From Torreya grandis (taxonomy: Eukaryota; Streptophyta; Pinopsida; Cupressales; Taxaceae): a stretch of 64,000 nucleotides of DNA. Location of the stretch: contig JARHVA010003262.1 in the NCBI GenBank assembly GCA_037957365.1, positions 1,423,501 through 1,487,500 of the forward strand, in the 5' to 3' direction. A program made the position numbers and the translations under genes. Shown in pieces: positions 11,750-21,085 of the stretch (its first letter is position 1; each line of letters starts with the position of its first letter). Under the pieces are notes generated by a model. The model was not told where the DNA came from, did no database searches, and saw only the letters and a program-made list of their open reading frames with translations.

Positions 11750-13440
11750 TAAATAGATCATCATACATAGACATAGTGACATTATCCTTTTTCATATGAT
11801 CTACAATATTGAAAGGAAGACTAGCACCTTTAAACTACACCTTGAAAGTAGAAGTATCACCTAGCACTTGAGTGACATGAGGAATAAAAGGATAATTATA
11901 TTTTTATCCATGGAATTAAGGTATTTATTGAGTTACATGAGCTTTAGTAGTTAAATTTGAAGGGGTAGGCTGCTAACAGGCTTGTGGAGATGTTGAAGGA
12001 GCCTTAGGATTCCCTAAATTATCATCCAACATCCTCCTCTTAAACCTTGTATGGGTTGAAATTAGTTCATCTTCCCTTTGTGTAGTCTACCCCATGTTTT
12101 CTATTACATACTTAAATATATTCTCCCCTTATTAAAATTTCATGCACATGGTATTAGCTAGTGCTTTACCCATGTTACCTTGATATTTAATATGAAATTC
12201 CAATGGTGTCAAGGTAAGCATATTAATTTGATTCATTGAAGGACCTTGTGGTGGTAGAGGCATTATGTCATGGTCTTGGAATGAAGGATTATGATGCTAA
12301 CTAGGATCATGATATATTTCTCCACTTGTAACCATTAACATGTCATTGGACTACCCTCCTAATTGTCATTGACCTTATTGTGAAAGTTTTTTTTGTGTGG
12401 GTACTAAGGCTCTTGAGCTACTTGCATTCATAGGGTTATAACTATTATAAGATCTACCTTGAGTAATTTGGCATTTTGTTTGTTGATTTTATGGATAAGG
12501 GGGACTATTCTAGGATTGAGTAGGGTATTAGGCTTGAAAGGGAATGTGGTATGGCCTATGTGATGTTTGTTATTGTCTCTCTATAGTTAATAGCTTATTA
12601 TTTTGTGCCTTCAACAAGCTATCAATCCTTAAAAAAAATTCCACTTGACCATCATCAAGTTGGGTTTGATTGTTTATAGTGGTAAATGGAGCAATGGTAG
12701 GTGGGGTTGGCTGAAGCTTAAGAAAAACTAGAATGAGAGGTCTTGGCATGAGTTTGCCTACTTGTATAAAATAGTTCCTTTTATTATAGATATCTCATAA
12801 GCTCCAAGCAGAGTTATCCCACCCATAGATTAGATCATGACTACAATGTTGGTATTCAATGTTCTCAAATAGTAAAGAAAATCATAATTGGGTGTGGTTT
12901 AATGATGACAGGGATCTTATCCCAAGTCTTGAGGTAGGAGTTAGACCCCTATACCATTTAAGGGTTTTGCCTTTCAAGGATGTGGCTAGTATTCTCATGG
13001 CTATATTCTCTTTCATAATGTTATGTATTGAACAAAGGTTTTCAATGTCAGATATGTGTTTTATAAGGATGGTGGAGTTTTCTCTTATAAATCATGGTAT
13101 ACTCTTTAAAGAGGTGGTAGGGATATCATCATTTTATTAAAGGTTAATAGGTTTGCCACTATTTAAGGGTACAAAATCTTTCATTTTAGGCCTTGTTATT
13201 TGTATAGTATGGGTTGCATTACTTAAAATAATAAGATGACTAAGAGATGAATATTTATTTTTGGGATAAGGGCATTTCCTATTTAATTTTTCTCTTTTAT
13301 ATGAAATAGAAGGTATTTCAATGAATTCAAAGGGAATACCTTTACTAGCTAACCTTATAGTAACCCTTGGTATGAGAGTTTCTTTTTGGATGATGATATG
13401 AACTCTGCAACTTGGAGAATCTTTAGCTTCTAATGATGTT
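11750..13440 (-). pseudogene. Element A gag remnant
   Basis: On the minus strand, 'ENSTILIKHISDIENLC' near 13080-13030, then 'ENIAMRILATSLKGKTLKWY' near 13005-12945, match the plant Ty3/gypsy capsid core (a hydrophobic helix, then A-x-R-x-x-x-x-S/T-L-x-G-x-x-x-x-W-Y). Gag builds the virus-like particle that packages element RNA. The C-terminal half is low-complexity Gln/Pro-rich sequence and blends into the protease linker near 11700. The start lies downstream of the primer-binding site at 13521. No zinc knuckle is convincing. Many stops are present. Confidence 0.7.
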
Positions 13441-13501
13441 GGATGTCTCCCTATACTATAAATACTTCTTAACTCTAGACTTTAGTTATGCCAAAGAGAA
13501 T

Positions 13502-13521
13502 GGGTCTCACTAGGCATGCCA
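13502..13521 (-). other. Element A primer-binding-site candidate
   Basis: Minus strand TGGCATGCCTAGTGAGACC lies 7 bases from the inferred end of the 5' LTR and starts with TGG, the complement of a tRNA CCA end. Element B has a near match (TGGCATGCTTAGTGGGA) at the same place, and both continue into a CTTTGGYATAA block. The primer tRNA is not assigned; it is not the common initiator-Met site. Confidence 0.65.
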
Positions 13522-13528
13522 AAACTAT

Positions 13529-15682
13529 TGTGGTCTTAATTTTCACCTATGGGGGGAGTTATTCAGACTCCCTCCAACTAAACCACAAAATGGGAACAAC
13601 CTTAGGATGTGGGTATTTTATGGTGAGGTTGAGCCTTTAGAGAAGGCTAACTTCCTATTAGATATATCAACTACACTAACCTCTAACTTGGAAAAGGGAG
13701 AGAAAAGACACTAATTGCATGAAAACATGTAATAAGTAAGTGATGCACCAATGCTTTGAACACTTATGATTGCAAAAGACACACTATAGGACATTTTTAA
13801 GACTAATAAAAATCACTTCATTCATTTTTTGAAAAACTTCCACGTAAGTGTTTCACTAAAAGGTAAGAATTGAATATTAATCTAGCATAAAATGGTAGTT
13901 ATCCACTTCCAAACTAATCAACAGACTATATATGCACTTAGAATGACCTTTGGGAGCTACCAAACACTTCATGAAGGTGAAGGAATTCAGACAGAGGCAA
14001 AGGAAATCATGGATTCACTTAACCACATCAATGAACTCATAAGACACACTTAAATTTAGCTTGTAAATGGAGGAATTTCATCTCTATTAGATCAAATATG
14101 TGTTAAAATACAAGTTTGGCATAGTCAAAGCATAATAGTCTCTACCTCTAAGAAAAGTATTTGAGAGTTAGCCCCCTTCAATGGGGAAAAAATGGAATAT
14201 ATAGAAGAAAGGGGAGAGAAAGAGAGAGGGAACCAAATAGATAGCCCTTAATAAATGTGACCTAACGACCTTTAATCAATTAGCATTGATCCAAGGATAG
14301 TGAGTCACAATCCGTAAAACAAGAATAAGTCCATAAGGACCTTGAAACACTAAATGCCCCATTATCTCCCTAAATCATGCTTAATGTTCTTCACATTATC
14401 AGGTAGTTACTTGAGCTTATTCATTGATGTTCTTTTTGACATTCCTTGTGTAGTCACCATTATACCATTACTTCTAAATATTGAATATATATCTATTATG
14501 GATGAAAACCAATCATCTTATTGGTTTTAATATAGTCATGATTGTAAATGAAAATCCATAGGCTAGGTTTTTTTAATCTAAATGAGCCATAAAACCTAAG
14601 TTTATAAGATCCTAAAATGTTTTATAGGGCTTTAATCATGTTAGATGGCTTTACAAGGTTTACTCCTAGTAACTTACATCATATTTGATCTTTCATTTAT
14701 GTATTATACCTACTCAAGGTGGTGAAATCCTTTGTCTAATGTGTTTGCCTTCATTACATACCATTTAAATATTTGCTTTTGTTTAACCTTAGGTTGTATT
14801 TACTCTTCATTGAAGTCCCTTAGATTTAGACTATTAATATCAACAATAAATCTTGATCTAGGTCTTCAAGATTATGACACCTTCAATCTTCACCATTGGT
14901 CATCGATCTACAACCTGTAATTGGATGAGCACCATTAGATCTTCTTTCTCTTACACTATTAATCTTCTTTTGCATAAAATGAATGTATATAATTGATTTA
15001 CCTAGAATCTACCACAACCAAGACACTTGGAATCCTCTCATTTATATTTAGGATTCACTAACCTTTTGACTTTGATCTCATTATTTATCTTGGGTGCATG
15101 ATTAAATGCACTCTATTATATCTTCAAGACATAATAACACTGTTGATCATCTACTCATCATTGATCTTTTTTGGTATGATGGATCATGCACTATTGATCA
15201 ACCTAGACCCACTAGATTTATTTCTCACCGTACATCATTAGATATTTGATACATGATCAAATACATACCTTTGGATCCTTAGGAACATTTGAATTCAAAT
15301 AATTATTTTTCATAGCTTTAACTTGATGTCCCTCTATACATCCTAGATTATTGGTTTAACTTTAAAGATTTATATATTGAGATGGAAAAGACATCAAGAT
15401 ATAAAAAATTTAGAGGATGATCTAGGAATTAAATACATCATGTCCATATGATATTTCAGCTCTGAGAGGCCTCCTAAGTAAACTTATTAAATGCATAATC
15501 AGTCTGAATTGTTTATTTTTTCATGACATGCTATGATGGTCTGGTCTCTCTAAACTTGTGCAAGTCATTTTTTGATCATCCACTTCATCAAGAAATATAT
15601 TTATCTTGATCAAACCATGCCAATAATTCAATAACTAATCCATCCAGGTGAGTTCTTATATGTGGGCCAAAATTAGCCAATA
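13529..15682 (-). repeat. Element A 5' LTR
   Basis: Sister copy of 5005-7179. The plus-strand left end is TGTGGTCT and the right end is AGCCAATA (originally CCAACA by comparison). Downstream of its right edge at 15683 the integrase frame of element D resumes. Confidence 0.82.
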
Positions 15683-15800
15683 GGTCCTTCCAAGATTCAT
15701 CACTTCTATGGGGAAAGCACATATTACCTAGCTTATTTAGATGGTATGCACATCTTACTTCCTTACAACATGCAATATCTAAAGTTTTTAAAGTAATAAA
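15683..15800 (+). pseudogene. Decayed integrase C-terminus (element D, continued)
   Basis: The plus strand from 15683 reads 'GPSKIHHFYGESTYYLAYLD', then G-M-H, L-P and 'YLKFL'. This is the normal continuation of 'ELILLWDK…KLYYL' read up to 5004, where Ty3/gypsy integrases have W-x-G-P-x-x-I followed by a Y-x-L-x-x-L-D-G block. The two halves therefore flank the insertion of element A. The frame is open through this stretch. Confidence 0.75.
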
Positions 15801-16136
15801 GACTGGTTCTAACCAATCATAGGTTAGCCTTAGGAGTTTGGTTGTGTTTATTTTCCCACTCTTTGATTTTTCATTTTTGATTTGTTGTGTTTTCTTTTAT
15901 TTATTGCTTTCCAAGTTTTTTATTGTAAAAGTGTTCTCAAAGATACTCTGTAACTCAATGGATATATAATCTAGTCTACTAAACCTTAAATTTTATACTC
16001 CATCCTTACATTCATAAAAATGTAGGTCCCAAATTAGAACTAGTTATTATCCACAAATTTCATTAGCCTATGAAATTTGGAGTACCCCATTCATTTTTTC
16101 TTGAATATTGAGTTAAAATAATAAAATATTAAAAAA
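15801..16136. other. Non-coding tail of element D
   Basis: T-rich stretch after the integrase end. I see no gene, polypurine tract or LTR start that I can defend. Confidence 0.4.
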
Positions 16137-16848
16137 GGTGATGAACCAAGCCCACCATCTAATAGTCCTAGATCATTATAATTCTCCTTATGCAATTAGC
16201 CATTAACCTCAAAATCCCCTAACTATCATTCCCATTAGGGGCATGGGCATGGGGGTAAGAATAAATGATCTCACATTCAATGGTATAGAAGCTAAAAGAG
16301 ATCCTCTCCTCACCCTCATTGGTTATCTCCACACCATGAATCTGATAGGGCTAACAAAGACAATGGTGGTAGGGGGTTGGGGACTTCATCTATAAGACAA
16401 GTTATCATGGTTATCCCTCAACATTTCACTCTCTAGATAGAATATTATTATTAAGAAATAGGATGATACTAAAAATAACTAGCAGACTAATGGTTGGGAT
16501 ACCTTACCACTTGATGGGAACCCCTAACTAAAGGGGGTAGGGAAGAAACTCTCAAGAACATCTACCTCTTCCTTCAACCATTTTTATTATTACTGTATAA
16601 TGGGCTCCTTTTTGTTTATGATTTTTTAACCTTTTGTAGTTGATATACGCTTGAGTTAGTTTAACCTTGGTTTGTTTGGCATTGAGGTGGAATTTTTTAG
16701 ATTTTTCTCTTCCCAGGGCTTATTTTAGCTTAGCATGGTAGTTCTTTTAGGGTGTGACTTTTTCACCCATAGTTTTTGTATGATTAGTGATGTATGATAT
16801 TTTTTATTAATGAAAGTGTGTTATTCAATCAAAAAAAAATGGTGATGA
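16137..16848 (+). mobile_element. Short poly(A)-tailed retroposon with 8-bp target duplication
   Basis: GGTGATGA occurs at 16137-16144 and again at 16841-16848. Between them lie about 700 bases ending in AATCAAAAAAAAAT. The last 120 bases ('TTATTAATGAAAGTGTG' near 16804-16820 and neighbours) look like a transcript 3' end, with an AATGAA-type polyadenylation context. This is what a 5'-truncated LINE or a processed transcript copied by LINE machinery leaves. The body gives no clear protein domain, so LINE versus processed transcript is undecided. The 8-bp match could be chance, but it is placed exactly where a duplication should be. Confidence 0.5.
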
Positions 16849-16876
16849 TTAGGATAGTTATTTTCATGAATTTTGG

Positions 16877-17321
16877 AGTTAGTATTTTAAGACTACAATG
16901 AAATCATCAAAACCTAAAGGCTATAGTGTATTTATTCCAAATAGAAAAATGAAAATAAAATATTTAGCATTCTATCCTAAACAAGAAAAACCTCAATATT
17001 CACAATTAGATTATAAGGACTTAGATATCTCCTTGGAAATATAAAAAAATACAAATTGGTATTTATTTTTCATATTTTTCCCTTTAAAATTAATTATTTC
17101 TTATTTATATAATTTCATTCCTTTTCTCCCTCATCATGTTATTTTCTACCTTCTTTTATCAATTTTATCTCCCTATAATATCCTCGTGACTCAACCTACA
17201 TGCCTTCATTCCTTACACAAATTTTGTCATTCACTCACAATAATTTCAAGATTCATAATGGCATGAAATAACTAAAGTGAATTCAATTTGATCCCTCCAA
17301 CAAAGTGGTTCCCTATGCCAT
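16877..17321 (-). repeat. Element F 3' LTR, left part (before element E)
   Basis: Matches 32546-33000: both copies carry AAAATGAAAA(T/C)AAAATATTT and a C/T-rich stretch with CATGTTATTTT, and both run up to TTCCCTATGCCAT. At that point element E is inserted; the sequence continues at 22502. Confidence 0.72.
17317..17321. repeat. Target site duplication of element E, left copy (GCCAT)
   Basis: GCCAT directly precedes the TG start of the left LTR and is repeated exactly at 22497-22501. The uninterrupted F LTR at 32990-33000 has the same CCCTATGCCAT, which confirms the empty site. Confidence 0.95.
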
Positions 17322-17620
17322 TGTCATGTCCCCTTTTCAATTGACATGTTCTGAGTTCATGGTTAGCCTATTATGCGACCTTCGTAGGCTAATAAGATGG
17401 ATAGAGGGTCATAATGGAGCTTGGCTCGACTTTGATTCACAAGATTTCTACATTTGATTTTCATTCAGGGTATTTCAAACACATTTGGCCTGAGCTCCTA
17501 CTTTTTAGGGATATTTGATATGCAGCGGAGCGCCTTTATTGTGGTATGGTTATGTGCGGAATCACTCCCTGATTCACTAGCTTCGATCGGTTCGTGGATC
17601 CGACATGTATTGAGGGAGAT

Positions 17621-17653
17621 ATTAATATTTGATTGATTTAATCAAATATTAAT
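17621..17653. repeat. Perfect 14-bp hairpin in element E 5' LTR
   Basis: ATTAATATTTGATT and its exact reverse complement are separated by five bases (GATTT). The same structure is at 21385-21417 in the 3' LTR without change. Function unknown. Confidence 0.9.
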
Positions 17654-17675
17654 TATTTAGCCTATTTTTAATTAG

Positions 17676-17705
17676 AAACCCTAATTCTAATTTAAGAAAC
17701 CCTAA
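17676..17705 (+). promoter_or_regulatory. Two telo-box motifs in element E 5' LTR
   Basis: AAACCCTAA occurs at 17676-17684 and 17697-17705, the second followed by TTAGGG. The 3' LTR keeps both at 21440-21448 and 21461-21469. Telo-boxes are known promoter elements of plant growth-related genes. A regulatory role here is inference. Confidence 0.5.
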
Positions 17706-17912
17706 TTAGGGCAATTATATCTTTTGAGGGTATAAGGGTTTCTCATGGAGGCCATTGTTCATTATGCTATTGAAAATTGATTATTGAAAATTGAAGAAAT
17801 TCTTCTGTGAAGACTGAGCCAAGGGTTCCAGGATTCCATTGCAGTGAAGAACGTTCCCTCTTCATTGTGTGTGATTTAAAGGCTGTGAGATATCAGCTGA
17901 TTTATTGCCAAA

Positions 17913-18043
17913 TTGAGAGATAGCTTCATCCAGAAGTTATCACAGAGATACAGATCTGAGAGATAGCTTCACCCAGAAGTTATCACAGAATTCTAGGGTT
18001 GAGAGATAACTTCACACAAAAGTTTATCACAGAGCTTTCCAGG
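17913..18043 (+). repeat. Three tandem 43-44-bp units in element E 5' LTR
   Basis: GAGAGATAGCTTCATCCAGA, followed by a TTATCACAGA block, recurs three times (starting near 17915, 17957 and 18000) with minor changes. The 3' LTR has the same triplet from about 21677 to 21807, so it predates the insertion. Confidence 0.9.
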
Positions 18044-18154
18044 TATTTTCTTTATTTAGTTTTGATCTAATAAGTTATACAGAGATAGATCTTGTGTTAG
18101 AATCTATATTCGTGAGATCAGGCTATTCAGCTATCAGGGGTTAAGAAGAGACAG

Positions 18155-18345
18155 GTTGGCGGCCGTACCAAGTCCGTACAGGTCTGCACAGATCTGCATC
18201 AGGCACCGACCTCGGCAGAGAAAGGGCTACAGTGACCGACATCGATCGACTGAAGACCAATGTCGGCAGAAAGCCGACCGATAGTGACCGACGTCGGTGA
18301 TATATCGACCGACGACGGCGTCTGCGTGTCGACACAGAAAGGCCG
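18155..18345. repeat. CpG-rich, GACCGA/GTCGG-repeat segment of element E 5' LTR
   Basis: This short segment is far richer in G+C and CpG than the rest of the window. It repeats GACCGA and its complement, including a CCGACGTCGG palindrome core near 18287-18296. The corresponding part of the 3' LTR is about 21920-22110. About 12 of the 27 LTR differences fall here, nearly all C/T or G/A. Arg-rich open frames over it are by-products of the repeat. Confidence 0.8.
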
Positions 18346-18658
18346 AGACACTTCCAGATCCAGTTTCCATTACCAGATTAGCAAAAGCCAAGGTTTTAAG
18401 ACCAGGATTTTAATATTCTTTATTTTGTATAACAAAGACTCAATTGTGTAATCGTCCAGAAGAATGAGTAATGAGATCTTTATTTGCTATTGAGAGATTA
18501 TACTGTGATTTGTGTATGCTTATTTTGAATCTATTCTGCAAGTTTGTATCTGTGATCAGAGCTTTATGAGTTTATATATTCCCTATTTGAAGGGGATATT
18601 ACAATTTTTTAGAGCTTTTGTAGGGAGAAAAAGAGCCCCTAAGTAAGGGACATTACAG

Positions 18659-18670
18659 TGGTATCAGAGC
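18659..18670 (+). repeat. Inner copy of the primer-binding site inside element E 5' LTR
   Basis: ATTACAG then TGGTATCAGAGC occurs 74 bases upstream of the true LTR end and primer site at 18733, and again in the 3' LTR at 22423-22434. It looks like an old LTR/primer junction that has been absorbed into the LTR. Confidence 0.85.
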
Positions 18671-18732
18671 TTTGGTCTTTGGTATCACAGTTTTGTGTCT
18701 TTCATATATCTCTATTGGTAGGGGATATACAG

Positions 18733-18744
18733 TGGTATCAGAGC
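18733..18744 (+). other. Element E primer-binding site (initiator-Met tRNA type)
   Basis: TGGTATCAGAGC one base after the LTR end is complementary to the 3' end of plant initiator methionine tRNA, the usual primer of many plant LTR retrotransposons. Confidence 0.93.
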
Positions 18745-18777
18745 TAAATCCTACTAGCCTGAGGGTCTATAGATCTT

Positions 18778-19359
18778 ATGCAGCCACAAGAGTTGGGACC
18801 ACACAGGTATAACACACGTAGCCGAGCCTTGCTTGAAGGTATCCAGTTGTTAGATCATAGACCGATCATCATGAGTGACAGACGTGAGGGCAGCCCACCC
18901 AGGGGCCACAGGTATGATGCTGATCAGGGCACCAGAGAATTTCAGCGTGTTATGATGACAAGCCAACAGCAGATGGCTCAGACACTACAAGCACTTATGA
19001 CTATGATGGAGAGAATGAACACACCTGATGGACAGAACGGGGACCAAAGAGATGACAGGAGTGCTACGGTTAATCATAGACCACAGCAGACTCACTCCAG
19101 AATAGCTGATAGACCTACATGCCCTACTTTTGTTTAAGAAGAACCAGAGGCACCAGCAGAGGAAGCAGGGAATAACCCATTTGTAGATGTTTACATGGCT
19201 GCAAATGATGAGTGGGACTTATTACCTCTTCATGTCTAAGAGAGGACGACCTTTGATCATTTTGTCAATCTTAGGAGAGAGCACTACAGATCGATTAGAC
19301 AAGACAAGAGGCCTAGAGTTCAATTCAGTGAGCTGCAGAAGGCTACTGGTAAGCTTTCT
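18778..19359 (+). pseudogene. Element E gag, N-terminal part with two in-frame stops
   Basis: The open frame starts at ATG 18778, 34 bases after the primer site, and runs 119 codons to TAA at 19135-19137. The same frame continues past it, meets a second TAA at 19237-19239, and then joins the long open frame at 19360 without any frame change. The product begins MQPQELGPHRYNTRSRA, a basic N-terminus of the kind seen in plant Gag proteins, then has a Gln/Met-rich helix ('QQQMAQTLQALMTMMERM', about residues 61-78). After the first stop the frame is acidic, with a 'NPFVDVYMAANDEWDLL' stretch. Both stops could be C-to-T changes of Gln codons. Confidence 0.8.
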
Positions 19360-20751
19360 TTGACTACTTTTGATGGCAGTGGTAAGATGACAGCTCAAGC
19401 TTGGGTTCATAAGCTTGACACCTTTTTGGTGTTGAGACCAATGTCAGAGATAGATGCCATCAAATACGCCACTTTGCACTTAGATGGAGTAGCACATGAT
19501 TGGTGGTACCATGGTATGGTAACACTTCAGCATAATCAAGTGACAGAGTACCAGGACTTTGTGGATAGATTGGTTGAGCAGTTTGACAGGAGAGATCCCG
19601 AGGTTTACTTCCGAGATCTGGCACAGTTGAGACAAACTGGTAGCTTGGAGTCCTTCATTGGTGAGTTTCAGAGATTAGCAGTCATGGTACCCAATATTTC
19701 AGAGCGTAGATTGGTAGTTCTCTTCATAGAGGGATTGATAGAGCCATTGAGGGGTTGGATCAAAGCCTTTGATCCTCCTTCATTACAGGTAGCTATGAGG
19801 AAGGCACGTGATATGGAGATGGCAGCCCCATCCAATAAATTTAACACCAAAGGTACTTCTTCTTCTAGAGACCATAAGCACTCCCACGGGGATCCGGAGA
19901 GACCAGATTTTAACATAGATAAATCCGGAGTTAAAAATGATTCAAAGGCCAATCCAGCAGCACCACCTTTGGATCGTGAGGCACTTAATGATCTACGCAG
20001 GAAGAAGCTTTGCTTCTACTGCAAAGGACCATATGATATCCATCACGATTGTCCTTTGAGGCCTAAGGGCAAGGTGAATCGTATGATGTGGATATATTAT
20101 GAGGAGTCAGATTCTGAGGATTCCGAACAGCATAACAGTGTTGAGGGGGCAGAGGTAGAGGCTTCAGGGCCTAATGTAGAGGTAGAGTTAGAGCTTCACC
20201 TACAGGAGGCCCGCATATCCAGCATACAGTCAGATGAGTCATTCAGACTCCGTGGAGTTTTGGCAGGACGGAAGGTTATCACCCTTCTTGATACAGGAGC
20301 CACTCACAATTTCATAGATGCTAGATTTGTGGAGAAGCGTGGACTCACTACAGAAGGTTTTGAGGGCATCAGAGTTAAGGTAGCCAATGGTCACACTCTT
20401 AAGTGTGAGCGTATGATTAGAGACCTCCCATTGCGCTTGAACAACTATGAGTTCAACGCTGATTATTATGTGCTAAACATGGGGGATATAGACTTAGTCT
20501 TGGGTATGAAGTGGCTTCATTCATTTGAGGAAGTTACTCTTCGTCTCAAGGACATGGAGGTTCTCTTTAATGTTGATGGGATGACACATATTCTTAAGGC
20601 AATACGGGGCAGCAGCTTCAGATATATGTTTTTTCATCGGATGGAGGTACCTATACCACATAACATGATAGAGGGTGATGGCAAGAGCACATTGGCACCA
20701 GTACAGGAGAGGTACGAGGATGAGCTTGGTCTTGAGGTGAGTTCAGTTTAG
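19360..20751 (+). CDS. Element E Gag (capsid, zinc knuckle) and aspartic protease, 463 codons
   Basis: The reported start at 19360 is only the first ATG after an upstream stop; the natural protein began at 18778. Residues about 10-150 form a plant Ty3/gypsy Gag core: 'AQAWVHKLDTF', 'VAHDWWYHGM', 'FIGEFQRLAVMVPN', 'FIEGLIEPLRGWI'. A zinc-knuckle variant, CFYCKGPYDIHHDC (C-x2-C-x7-H-x-C), is at about residues 218-231. An acidic linker follows. The retropepsin-like active site 'LLDTGATHNFID' is at about 308-319, and 'DLVLGMKWL' near 378-386 closes the protease fold. Gag forms the particle and protease would mature it. The frame ends at TAG 20749-20751, with no RT after it. It is a remnant of a longer frame and probably not expressed as such. 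Confidence 0.85.
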   Translation: MTTFDGSGKMTAQAWVHKLDTFLVLRPMSEIDAIKYATLHLDGVAHDWWYHGMVTLQHNQVTEYQDFVDRLVEQFDRRDPEVYFRDLAQLRQTGSLESFIGEFQRLAVMVPNISERRLVVLFIEGLIEPLRGWIKAFDPPSLQVAMRKARDMEMAAPSNKFNTKGTSSSRDHKHSHGDPERPDFNIDKSGVKNDSKANPAAPPLDREALNDLRRKKLCFYCKGPYDIHHDCPLRPKGKVNRMMWIYYEESDSEDSEQHNSVEGAEVEASGPNVEVELELHLQEARISSIQSDESFRLRGVLAGRKVITLLDTGATHNFIDARFVEKRGLTTEGFEGIRVKVANGHTLKCERMIRDLPLRLNNYEFNADYYVLNMGDIDLVLGMKWLHSFEEVTLRLKDMEVLFNVDGMTHILKAIRGSSFRYMFFHRMEVPIPHNMIEGDGKSTLAPVQERYEDELGLEVSSV

Positions 20752-20754
20752 GAG

Positions 20755-21085
20755 TTGTCACATGTGGTGAGGACTCAACTTTCTGTTACAGTCGGGTCAC
20801 AGGTTGATGATGATATGACTATGTCTAGCCTTCACAATCTAGTTTTAGATATTATTCAGGTACGAAGTTTGCTTGCTGATTGTCATTTATGGATTGGATG
20901 TTGGAGTGCTTATCTTAGTACAAGAGATGATGTGACGCCATTACATGAGAGTTGGGATGGACATGGCATGGGGTTCGTGTTAATTGACAGTGGTGGAGAT
21001 CCTAACTACATTTGGGATCCAGGTGGGTTGATTGATTTGTCATTCAGTGATTGCTTGAGGGCAAGCAATTTCAGGAGGGGTGGAT
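20755..21085 (+). pseudogene. Element E frame after the protease, unknown 117-codon tail
   Basis: Directly after the TAG at 20749 the same frame stays open for 117 codons and runs about 23 bases into the 3' LTR (to 21108). No ATG starts it; a downstream ATG lies at 20761. It could have been the C-terminal end of the Gag-protease polyprotein. I see no RT, RNase H or integrase motif and no membrane segment. There is a Gly/Asp/Trp-rich 'HESWDGHGMGFVLIDSGGD' stretch. It may be what is left of a pol region after internal deletion, or simply untranslated leader to the purine tract. Confidence 0.4.
21073..21084 (+). other. Element E polypurine tract
   Basis: AGGAGGGGTGGA lies one base before the TG of the 3' LTR, the expected place and composition for the plus-strand primer of reverse transcription. 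One T interrupts the purines. Confidence 0.85.

Larger units (their letters stand above)
5005..15682 (-). mobile_element. Element A: minus-strand Ty3/gypsy (Tat/Athila-like) retrotransposon
   Basis: Two related long repeats (5005-7179 and 13529-15682) flank a 6.35-kb internal region that reads on the minus strand as gag, protease, RNase H, reverse transcriptase, second RNase H, integrase. A primer-binding-site candidate sits beside the right repeat. The LTRs begin TGTTGGCC on the minus strand (mutated to TATTGGC in the right copy) and match in the high 80s percent by eye, so the insertion is fairly old. The element lies inside the integrase gene of element D. Target duplication is not clean. 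All genes have multiple stops. Confidence 0.85.
17322..18731 (+). repeat. Element E 5' LTR
   Basis: Starts TGTCATGTCCCC and ends GGGGATATACA. Promoter and polyadenylation signals of the element must lie here. Visible parts are a 14-bp hairpin, two telo-box motifs, three tandem copies of a 43-44-bp unit, a CpG-rich segment, and an inner copy of the primer-binding site near the 3' end. Confidence 0.95.

Noticed and set aside
18141..18335. Minus-strand open frame with an Arg-rich N-terminus in the E 5' LTR (and its partner at 21905-22099)
   Set aside because: It arises from the GACCGA/GTCGG repeat and changes between LTRs at random; no coding support.
19668..19952. Minus-strand 94-codon open frame
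   Set aside because: Shadow of the Gag frame of element E.
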